A model generated the notes under the pieces. That model saw nothing but the letters and a program-made list of their open reading frames with translations. It made no database searches and was not told where the DNA came from. Positions 1-6,196 of a stretch of 23,047 nucleotides of DNA are shown here, one piece after another. The translations under genes were made by a program, and so were the position numbers. Each line of letters begins with the position of its first letter. Position 1 is the stretch's first letter. This DNA is from Bacillota bacterium (GTDB lineage Bacteria > Bacillota > Clostridia > Oscillospirales > Acutalibacteraceae). The stretch lies in contig JAEWRF010000007.1 in NCBI GenBank assembly GCA_023460155.1, forward strand, positions 1-23,047, read 5' to 3'.

Positions 1-1311
1 CGCAGTGCCGTCCACCGAGATGATCGTCGCCTCGTAATCGCGGTTGGTGTAGGCCGTGCTCAGCCAGGTCGCGAAATCAACCTGCTTGATCTGCGCGGTG
101 ATGCCGACCTTTTTCAGCTCGCTTACGATCACCTGCGCCGTGTCCACGTGCACCGTGTAGTTTGACGGCACCGTGATGGTGAACGAGAAGCCGTTCGGGT
201 AACCGGCCTCGGTGAGAAGCTGCTTTGCCTTCGCGGTGTCCGTGTTGTAGGCGTGGGTCAGGCTGTCATCAAAATATTTTTTCAGGCCGGGGATGACCGG
301 GGTTCCCGAGCGCACGCCCTTGCCGAAGCAGACGGAGCTGATGATCTCATCCGGGTTAACGGCGTAGCTGACCGCCTGCCGCACGAGGTTGCTGTCGAAC
401 GGCTTAGCCTTGTTGTTCAGGGCCAGAAGCTGAACAGAGTTGGAGTTCGACGGAATAATGCCGAAGCCGGTGTCGAGCTGAGAGGCCACGTTGTTCGCGA
501 TGCTCGCGCCGTCCACGCTGCCGCCCTGCAGGGCGAGCAGAAGGGCGTTGGAGTCGCTTTCCAGCTTAAAGGTGATCTTATCGAGATGCGGCAGGTCCGG
601 CTGCCAGTAATCCGGGTTCCGCGTCAGCACCAGCGACTGCTGAGGCGTGAAGGAGTCAAACTTAAACGGCCCGGTGCCGATCGGATGCGTATCCTGGTCG
701 GCATAGCCCTTCGGAACGACGGCCGCCGTCAGGTACGGCAGGAAGTCAAAATCGGCCTTTTTCAGGTGCACTGCAACGGTGTCGCTTCCCGAAACGCTCA
801 CGGATTTAATGTTTGAAAGGTTGGCGTTGAGGAGCTTTCCGCCGCTGAGGCCCGCCTGCGTGTCCAGCGAATATTTGACGTCCGCGGGCGTGACCGCGCT
901 CCCGTTGTGGAATTTTACGCCGCTGCGCAGCTTGAATGTATAGGTCAGCGCATCCTTGGAAACGGTATAGCTCTCGGCAAGCGCGGGCTGCAAATTGCCC
1001 TCCGGATCCGCCTTGACGAGGCCTTCGAAAATATTGAAGAGGATGGAGCGCGTGTCTGCCGTTGTGGCAAGGAAGGGGTCGAGGTGGTCGGGCTGGGTCT
1101 GCAGGCCGAACACGAATTCGCCGCCCTGTTTCGGTGCACTTGAGGACACTGCGGACGAAGCAGCGGGAGCGGCGGAAGAAGCCGCAGCGGAGGCCGCCGA
1201 GGAAGCCTGGGAGGAGGAAGCCGCCGATCCGGAGCCGCAGGCCGCGAGCGGGAGGAAGACCGCGGGAACAAGGAGAATCGGGAGCAGCTTTCGTTGTAAA
1301 AACTTTTTCAT
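1..1311 (-). CDS. Peptide/nickel-type ABC transporter substrate-binding lipoprotein (3' end cut by window edge)
   Basis: This is the extracellular substrate-binding component of an ABC importer, most like the family 5 (SBP_bac_5, OppA/DppA) proteins. The 437 visible codons begin with a lipoprotein signal peptide: a basic start (MKKFLQRK), a hydrophobic core, and lipobox LAAC with the lipidated Cys at residue 25. A Ser/Ala-rich tether follows to about residue 60. The family 5 core then starts with GGEFVFGLQTQPDHLDPF and continues through the typical segments LTYTFKLRSGVKFHNG and IGTGPFKF. Family members usually run 500-550 residues, so roughly 80-110 residues and the stop lie left of the window. 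The ATG at 1311 is chosen because AAAGGAG sits 7 nt upstream. The ligand cannot be read from sequence; oligopeptide or dipeptide is the family default. The permease and ATPase genes would be expected further left. Family assignment is firm, substrate is not. Confidence 0.93.
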   Translation of the reverse strand, partial: MKKFLQRKLLPILLVPAVFLPLAACGSGSAASSSQASSAASAAASSAAPAASSAVSSSAPKQGGEFVFGLQTQPDHLDPFLATTADTRSILFNIFEGLVKADPEGNLQPALAESYTVSKDALTYTFKLRSGVKFHNGSAVTPADVKYSLDTQAGLSGGKLLNANLSNIKSVSVSGSDTVAVHLKKADFDFLPYLTAAVVPKGYADQDTHPIGTGPFKFDSFTPQQSLVLTRNPDYWQPDLPHLDKITFKLESDSNALLLALQGGSVDGASIANNVASQLDTGFGIIPSNSNSVQLLALNNKAKPFDSNLVRQAVSYAVNPDEIISSVCFGKGVRSGTPVIPGLKKYFDDSLTHAYNTDTAKAKQLLTEAGYPNGFSFTITVPSNYTVHVDTAQVIVSELKKVGITAQIKQVDFATWLSTAYTNRDYEATIISVDGTA

Positions 1312-1351
1312 TGAAAACTCCTTTGCGGAAAACAGTTTATCGTTTTTTCTG

Positions 1352-1380
1352 CCGCGGGGCAGGTTTTAAATGCCCCGCGG
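1352..1380 (-). promoter_or_regulatory. Perfect 10-bp hairpin in the leader of the binding-protein gene
   Basis: CCGCGGGGCA at 1352-1361 and TGCCCCGCGG at 1371-1380 form a perfect stem with a 9-nt AT-rich loop. On the minus-strand transcript it ends about 40 nt before the start codon and is followed by A residues, not a T-run, so it is not a terminator. mRNA stabilisation, processing or translational control are possible. Confidence 0.6.
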
Positions 1381-1408
1381 GATTCCGGCACCGCCTTACA
1401 CCGTGCGG

Positions 1409-1451
1409 GATAATAAAAAACCGCACCCCGGAGCTGCGCTTTCTCCGGCGG
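1409..1451 (-). terminator. Terminator-like (attenuator-like) fold in the leader
   Basis: Read on the minus strand, CCGC-CGGAG pairs with CTCCG-(GGGT bulge)-GCGG around a 9-nt loop and runs directly into TTTTTTATTAT. The 3' arm GTGCGG can instead pair with CCGCAC further downstream (plus-strand 1403-1408), which would place the T-run in a loop. The bulge makes this an imperfect terminator, so attenuation is an inference. Confidence 0.4.
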
Positions 1452-1678
1452 GAACGGCAGTTCCGCTGGAAGTGTGGCAGGAATCCGGACTGCGGTAAAA
1501 TCGTGCAGGCAGTTGCAGTGCTGAAATCTTTTATCAGGTTCCGCGGCGCCGTGACCGCATTCCGTGAAGGAAAGCGCCGATGGGGCGGAGGAACGCCATT
1601 CCATGTGCAATCCCGTCGCACACCTCTTGTTCCCGCTTCGCTGATCCACCGGGCCGAACCCGTTATTTTATCTCTTCT

Positions 1679-1707
1679 ATGATAAACGGCGGTTAAAATT
1701 TTGTCAA
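1679..1707 (-). promoter_or_regulatory. Sigma-A promoter for the substrate-binding protein gene
   Basis: On the minus strand, TTGACA (1707-1702) is separated by exactly 17 bp from TATCAT (1684-1679). Transcription would start near 1672, giving an unusually long leader of about 360 nt before the ATG at 1311. Confidence 0.75.
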
Positions 1708-1766
1708 CAGCCAAACCGGATTTTTTCGGGAAAATGAAAGAAAATCCCCGAGGGGCCGAACCGCGA

Positions 1767-1795
1767 TTGCCCCGGTGACGGACATGGTGTATAAT
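1767..1795 (+). promoter_or_regulatory. Sigma-A promoter for the cysteine desulfurase/thiI run
   Basis: TTGCCC (1767-1772), a 17-bp spacer, and a perfect TATAAT (1790-1795). The start would fall near 1802, leaving a leader of about 25 nt that just holds the ribosome binding site GGGAGG at 1813-1818. Confidence 0.75.
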
Positions 1796-1826
1796 AAGGA
1801 AGAATTCAATACGGGAGGCCATCCCT

Positions 1827-2966
1827 TTGGCAGAAATTTATTTTGACAATTCCTCCACTACTAAAGTCTGCCCGGAAGCGGCGGAAAAAGTGATGGAGAT
1901 GATGACGGAAAATTACGGAAATCCCTCTTCACTGCACACGCTGGGCTTTCGCGCGGAACAGGAAATGACTGCGGCACGTAAAGCGGTCGCGGGGCTCCTC
2001 GGCGCAAAGCCGGAAGAAATTTACTTTACCTCCGGCGGAACGGAAAGCAACAATCTGGCTCTGTTCGGCGCGGCATACGCCCGAAAAAAGCGCGGCAGGC
2101 GGATTGTGACGACGGCGATTGAGCACCCTTCGGTGGCGAATGTGATGAAGCGCCTGGAACAGGAGGGCTTCGAGGTTGTGTCCCTCAAACCGGACTCCTT
2201 CGGAAAAATTTCACCGGAGCAGGTAAAGGAAGCCGTTACCGGAGATACTGTTTTAGTGAGCATGATGCGCGTCAACAACGAGGTCGGCACCATTCTCCCC
2301 GTCGAGGCCGCCGCCGAGGCAATCCGGGCAGCGGGCGCACCCGCCCTTCTGCATGTTGACGCGGTGCAGGCGTTCGGCAAGCTGCCGCTGCGCCCGGAAA
2401 AGATGGGAATCGACCTGATGAGCGTGAGCGCCCATAAAATTCACGGGCCGAAGGGCGTGGGCGCGCTTTACGTCCGCCGCGGCGTACACATCGAGCCGTA
2501 TACCTTCGGCGGCGGACAGGAGAAAAACGTTCGTCCGGGCACCGAAAGCTCCCCGCTGATCGCGGGCTTCGGCGCGGCGGTGCAGGCTCTGCCGGAAACG
2601 GAGCAGGAGCTTGCCGTTCTTACGGAGCTCTGCGCGTTCTGCCGGAACGGGCTTTCCGGCATTCCCGGTGTGGAGCTGAATTCTCCCAAGGACGCGCTGC
2701 CGTACATCGTGAATTTCTCGGCGGGCGGCGTCCGCGCGGAGACCATGCTGCACTACCTTTCCAGCCGGGGAATCTACGTTTCCTCCGGCTCCGCGTGCTC
2801 CAAGGGGAAGGAAAGCCCGGTGCTTTCCGCCATGGGCCTTCCGCGGGAGCGAATCGCCTCGGCGCTGCGCCTGAGCTTTTCGCGCTTCAGCACGAAAGAG
2901 GAAGTGGAGCTTTTCCTCGCCGCGCTGAAAGACGGTCTGACCGAAATCACAAAGCGGCCGCTTTGA
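1827..2966 (+). CDS. Cysteine desulfurase (NifS/IscS family, ThiI partner type)
   Basis: A PLP enzyme of aminotransferase class V that removes sulfur from L-cysteine as an enzyme-bound persulfide and passes it to acceptor proteins. In its 379 residues the family marks appear in order: the N-terminal YFDNSSTT, TSGGTESNN (cofactor phosphate region), IEHPSV with the stacking His, HVDAVQAFG, the Schiff-base Lys204 in SAHKIHGPKG, and the persulfide Cys324 in SSGSACS. It is shorter than IscS of E. coli, lacking the C-terminal extension that docks the scaffold IscU. The start is TTG at 1827, with GGGAGG 8 nt upstream; no in-frame ATG fits the conserved N-terminus. thiI follows 20 bp downstream, an arrangement known in Firmicutes (NifZ-ThiI of Bacillus subtilis) in which a dedicated desulfurase feeds tRNA thiolation. 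A role in tRNA 4-thiouridine synthesis is therefore inferred from context; a wider sulfur-donor role cannot be excluded. Confidence 0.95.
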   Translation: MAEIYFDNSSTTKVCPEAAEKVMEMMTENYGNPSSLHTLGFRAEQEMTAARKAVAGLLGAKPEEIYFTSGGTESNNLALFGAAYARKKRGRRIVTTAIEHPSVANVMKRLEQEGFEVVSLKPDSFGKISPEQVKEAVTGDTVLVSMMRVNNEVGTILPVEAAAEAIRAAGAPALLHVDAVQAFGKLPLRPEKMGIDLMSVSAHKIHGPKGVGALYVRRGVHIEPYTFGGGQEKNVRPGTESSPLIAGFGAAVQALPETEQELAVLTELCAFCRNGLSGIPGVELNSPKDALPYIVNFSAGGVRAETMLHYLSSRGIYVSSGSACSKGKESPVLSAMGLPRERIASALRLSFSRFSTKEEVELFLAALKDGLTEITKRPL

Positions 2967-2986
2967 TACTACAGGGAGATTGATTC

Positions 2987-4165
2987 ATGAAAGAAGTTAT
3001 CCTGATTAAGCTCGGCGAGGTCGTGCTCAAGGGCCTGAACCGGCACAGCTTCGAGGAGGTCCTGCTCGGCAACATCCGCCGCCGCGTCGGGGACCTCGGC
3101 GGCTTTTCGGTGCGGGAGGCGCAGTCCACCGTAACGGTCAGCCCGCTGGACGACAGTGCCGACCTGGACGCCGCCGCCGACCGCATCGGGCATGTGTTCG
3201 GCATCGCGGCGTTTTCCCGTGCCCGCGAGGTGGAAAAGAACATGGAGGCCATCCGGGAGGGCGCGGCGGAATACCTGCGGGAGCCGCTTTCCCGCGCGAA
3301 AACCTTCAAGGTGGAATCGAAGCGCTCGGATAAACGCTTTCCGCTCAATTCTCCGCAGATTTCCGCCGATCTCGGCGCGTTTCTGCTGGAACGCTTCCCG
3401 AACCTGCGCGTGGACGTGAACCACCCGGAGTTCATCGTGCGGGCGGAGGTGCGCGACCACGCCGCCTATGTTCACGGCAATCCGGAGCGCGGCGCGGGCG
3501 GAATCCCCGTCGGGACGGGCGGAAAAGCGGCTATTTTGATCAGCGGCGGCATCGACAGCCCCGTGGCGGCCTGGATGATGGCGCGCCGCGGCGTGGAGCT
3601 GACCGCCGTGCATTTTGCGAGCCCACCCTACACCAGTGAGCGCGCGGAGCAGAAGGTGGCCGACCTGCTTGCCCGCGTGGGCCGGTACGCCGGGCACATG
3701 ACCATGTTCACCGTGCCGTTCGCGAAGGTGCAGGAGGAGATCATGGCGAAATGCCCGGAGGAATTCTTCACCGTCATCATGCGCCGCTTCATGATGCGCG
3801 TTTCGGAGCGCATCGCCCAGAGTGAGGGCTGCGGCGCGCTCATCACGGGCGAAAGCCTCGGGCAGGTGGCCAGCCAGACCCTGCAGGCCATCGCCTGCAC
3901 CGACGAGGCTGCCGCCATGCCGGTGTTCCGCCCGCTGATCGGGATGGATAAGGTGGAGATTATTTCTTATGCGAACCGCATCGACACCTTCAACCTCTCC
4001 ATCCTGCCCTATGAGGACTGCTGCACCGTCTTTACGCCGAAGCATCCGCGGACAAAGCCGGTTTTGAAATACATTTTGCAGGCCGAACAGAAATTCGACT
4101 GCGACGCGCTGATTGAGGACTGCGTCGCCCGTGTCAAGCGCACGCAGATTGCGCCGGACGCCTGA
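2987..4165 (+). CDS. thiI: tRNA 4-thiouridine synthetase ThiI
   Basis: ThiI adenylates uridine 8 of tRNA and inserts sulfur to form 4-thiouridine, a near-UV sensor and tRNA-stabilising modification; in some bacteria it also supplies sulfur for thiamine thiazole. The 392 residues contain the N-terminal ferredoxin-like region (starting KEVILIKLGEVVLKGLNR), a THUMP RNA-binding domain at about 60-165, and a PP-loop ATPase domain with SGGIDSP at 186-192. A conserved PYEDCCTVFTPKHP segment lies near the C-terminus. The C-terminal rhodanese domain of enterobacterial ThiI (about 480 residues) is absent, as is usual in Firmicutes, so a partner must carry the persulfide; the adjacent desulfurase is the obvious candidate. 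The ATG at 2987 has AGGGAG 8 nt upstream. It lies 20 bp after the desulfurase and 23 bp before cinA, so one transcript is likely. Confidence 0.96.
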   Translation: MKEVILIKLGEVVLKGLNRHSFEEVLLGNIRRRVGDLGGFSVREAQSTVTVSPLDDSADLDAAADRIGHVFGIAAFSRAREVEKNMEAIREGAAEYLREPLSRAKTFKVESKRSDKRFPLNSPQISADLGAFLLERFPNLRVDVNHPEFIVRAEVRDHAAYVHGNPERGAGGIPVGTGGKAAILISGGIDSPVAAWMMARRGVELTAVHFASPPYTSERAEQKVADLLARVGRYAGHMTMFTVPFAKVQEEIMAKCPEEFFTVIMRRFMMRVSERIAQSEGCGALITGESLGQVASQTLQAIACTDEAAAMPVFRPLIGMDKVEIISYANRIDTFNLSILPYEDCCTVFTPKHPRTKPVLKYILQAEQKFDCDALIEDCVARVKRTQIAPDA

Positions 4166-4188
4166 ACTGAGAAAGGAAGCGGAAACCC

Positions 4189-5472
4189 TTGAACGCAGAG
4201 ATTATTTCCGTAGGCACCGAGCTGCTGCTCGGCCATACCGTCAATACGGATACCACCTATGTCGCGCGGGAGCTTTCCCCGCTCGGAATCAACCTTTTGT
4301 ACTCCTGCACCGTGGGGGATAACCCCGGGCGCCTGCGCGCCGCCGTGTTTTCGGCGTTTGAGCGCAGCGACCTCATCGTGACGACCGGAGGCCTCGGGCC
4401 CACGGGCGACGACCTGACGAAGGAAACCGTCGCCGAGGCGGCGGGCAAAAAGCTGGTGATGCATGAGGAAAGTCTGGAGCGCATCAAAAATTATTTCCGC
4501 GGCCGTACGCTCGGCGAAACGCAGAAAAAACAGGCGATGCTGCCGGAGGGCTGCACCGTTCTGCCGAACGACAACGGAACGGCGCCCGGATGCGCGTTCC
4601 GCACCGACGCGGGCAAAGTTGTCATCATGCTTCCCGGCCCGCCTTCCGAGCTGATCCCGATGCTGAAAAACTACGCCGTGCCGTTCCTCACGAAGGGGGA
4701 GCAGGCAGTGATTGTCTCCCACATGGTGCGGGTGTTCGGTCTGGGCGAGGGCTATGTGGCGGAGCAGATCACTGATCTGTGCGACGGAACAAACCCCACG
4801 GCGGCGACCTACGCGAAGGAAGACGAGATGTTTGTGCGCGTCACCGCCCGCGCGGAGAGTGAAGAGGCCGCCGAGGCCTTGTGCGCGCCGGAACTGGAAG
4901 ACCTGAAAAACCGCCTTGGCGCGTACCTTTACGGCGTGGATGTGGAAAGTCTGGAGGAGCTTGTGGTTCGCGAGCTTGCGAAACAGGGCAAAACGATCGC
5001 GACGGCGGAATCCTGCACGGGCGGGATGCTCTCCGAGCGCCTGACCGACATCCCCGGTTCCTCCGAGGTGTTCCACATGGGCATGGTGACCTACGCGAAC
5101 GAGGTTAAAACGAAGCTGCTCGGCGTGCCGGAGGAAACCCTGAAGGAACACGGCGCCGTCAGCCCGGAGACCGTGCGCGCCATGGCCGAGGGAATTTACC
5201 GCGTCTCCGGAGCCGATTTCGGCGTGGGGATCACGGGAATCGCGGGGCCGGACGGCGGCACGCCGGAAAAGCCCGTCGGCCTTGTCTACCTCGCGCTGTG
5301 CGACGGTGAACATACCTGGGTGCGCAAAATGCTGGGAACCGCCCGCCGCGGGCGCGGCTACATCCGCCATCTGGCGGCTTCCAACGCGCTGGATATGGTG
5401 CGCCGCCGCCTGTTTGACCTGGGCGGCATTGAGAACGCGGCCTACACCAAGGAAAACATCCCCGCCGGCTAA
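4189..5472 (+). CDS. cinA: CinA family protein (competence/damage-inducible; NMN deamidase-type C-domain)
   Basis: A two-domain CinA protein of 427 residues, the usual full length. The N-terminal MoCF/COG1058 domain (about 1-170) carries ISVGTELLLG, TTGGLGPTGDD (66-75) and MLPGPPSEL; in characterised homologues it is linked to ADP-ribose pyrophosphatase activity. The C-terminal CinA domain (about 255-420) carries TAESCTGGMLSERLT (272-286) and GITGIAGPDGGT, typical of nicotinamide mononucleotide amidohydrolases that recycle pyridine nucleotides. In naturally competent Gram-positives CinA is also associated with transformation and RecA, but nothing here shows that role. The start is TTG at 4189 with AAAGGAAG 9 nt upstream, giving the canonical MNAEIISVGTELL N-terminus. 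It follows thiI by 23 bp and probably shares its transcript. No clear terminator follows; a 223-bp spacer separates it from the next gene. Confidence 0.95.
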   Translation: MNAEIISVGTELLLGHTVNTDTTYVARELSPLGINLLYSCTVGDNPGRLRAAVFSAFERSDLIVTTGGLGPTGDDLTKETVAEAAGKKLVMHEESLERIKNYFRGRTLGETQKKQAMLPEGCTVLPNDNGTAPGCAFRTDAGKVVIMLPGPPSELIPMLKNYAVPFLTKGEQAVIVSHMVRVFGLGEGYVAEQITDLCDGTNPTAATYAKEDEMFVRVTARAESEEAAEALCAPELEDLKNRLGAYLYGVDVESLEELVVRELAKQGKTIATAESCTGGMLSERLTDIPGSSEVFHMGMVTYANEVKTKLLGVPEETLKEHGAVSPETVRAMAEGIYRVSGADFGVGITGIAGPDGGTPEKPVGLVYLALCDGEHTWVRKMLGTARRGRGYIRHLAASNALDMVRRRLFDLGGIENAAYTKENIPAG

Positions 5473-5695
5473 CGCCAAGCGTTTCTTTAGGCGCCTACGG
5501 CGGACGCATCTTTAGAATGAAAAAAGGGCGAAATCGCTGCACCGGGAACGCTTGAAGAGAGCTTGTTAAGGCGACGTTGGTTGGGTTGGAAATTCCGGTC
5601 GCTTACGGGGAGAAATCACCGCCCGCGTTCGCTAAGAGCAATCATGCCGCACTTAGATTATAAAATTGGAATTGACGGAAAAAAGGAGGGGAAAC

Positions 5696-6196
5696 ATGCA
5701 GGCAGGAATCCTATTCTGTTCCGCGCGGCGGACCTCGGTCTGCCAGAAACTGCTTTCCCGCACCTTCGGGTGGTTCGGTCTGCGCGTGGAGGAAGTGCGC
5801 GCCTGCGCTTCTGCGGACCGGATCAACGGAGGAATGGCCGCGCTGCTGAAAAATGCCGCGGCTGTCTGCCTGCTTTGCCCCTCTGCCGGAGGGCGCCCGG
5901 ACTGCGCCTCACGGCTTTTCGCAACCCTGAAAATTCCGCTCGACACGCGCGGTGAGCCGCGCGGCGTGCTGCGCCTCCGCGGAAGGAAGGTCACCGGATA
6001 CCTGATTGAAAGCAGTGAACAGGCTATTTTGCTGCTGCCCGACGACCCCTGCGAGCTTTTGGAGATGCTGCCCGCCGCCTGCGCGCGGCTGAAGGGAAAA
6101 TTCGGGCTGGAGGGTGAGATTCCAACCCGGGAGGTCCCGGATCTGGAGGCGCTGGTGACGGAGAGCTTTGACCGAGAGGAGGCCGAAGCGCTGTGA
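5696..6196 (+). CDS. Small protein resembling a degenerate CinA/MoCF-type domain; function unknown
   Basis: A 166-residue soluble protein with no signal peptide or membrane segment. The ATG at 5696 is preferred to an upstream in-frame TTG at 5666 because AAGGAGGGG lies directly before it. I do not recognise a named family. Its middle and C-terminal parts can be laid against the N-terminal MoCF domain of the neighbouring CinA: AILLLPDDPCELLEML here against VVIMLPGPPSELIPML there, and a hydrophobic strand plus small residues (VCLLCPSAGG) where CinA has IVTTGGLGPTGDD. The GGLGPTGDD residues themselves are lost, so catalysis or nucleotide binding as in CinA is unlikely. This similarity is judged by eye. 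Its stop overlaps the start of the serine hydrolase gene (TGATG), so the two are translationally coupled. Confidence 0.75.
   Translation: MQAGILFCSARRTSVCQKLLSRTFGWFGLRVEEVRACASADRINGGMAALLKNAAAVCLLCPSAGGRPDCASRLFATLKIPLDTRGEPRGVLRLRGRKVTGYLIESSEQAILLLPDDPCELLEMLPAACARLKGKFGLEGEIPTREVPDLEALVTESFDREEAEAL

Larger units (their letters stand above)
1312..1826. other. 515-bp divergent intergenic region with two promoters and a structured leader
   Basis: No convincing gene lies here. On the minus strand it holds a sigma-A promoter (1679-1707) and a roughly 360-nt leader for the binding-protein gene. The leader contains several inverted repeats: a TGTGC/GCACA hairpin in its first third, a terminator-like fold (1409-1451), and a perfect 10-bp hairpin (1352-1380) just before the ribosome binding site. 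On the plus strand it holds the cysteine desulfurase promoter (1767-1795). I could not match the leader to a riboswitch class I know. Confidence 0.7.

Noticed and set aside
1312..1680. T-box riboswitch in the binding-protein leader
   Set aside because: GC-rich segments such as GGAACTGCCG slightly resemble the T-box core, but the conserved TGGNACCGCG sequence is absent on both strands.
4009..5478. A 489-codon open frame on the minus strand over cinA and the end of thiI
   Set aside because: Antisense shadow of two certain genes; the translation is low-complexity and His/Arg-rich without any family motif.
5473..5695. Possible gene remnant or element between cinA and the small CinA-like gene
   Set aside because: The 223-bp spacer shows only short CTTTAG and GCTTG repeats and an isolated TATAAA without a -35 box; no frame, terminator or known repeat could be supported.
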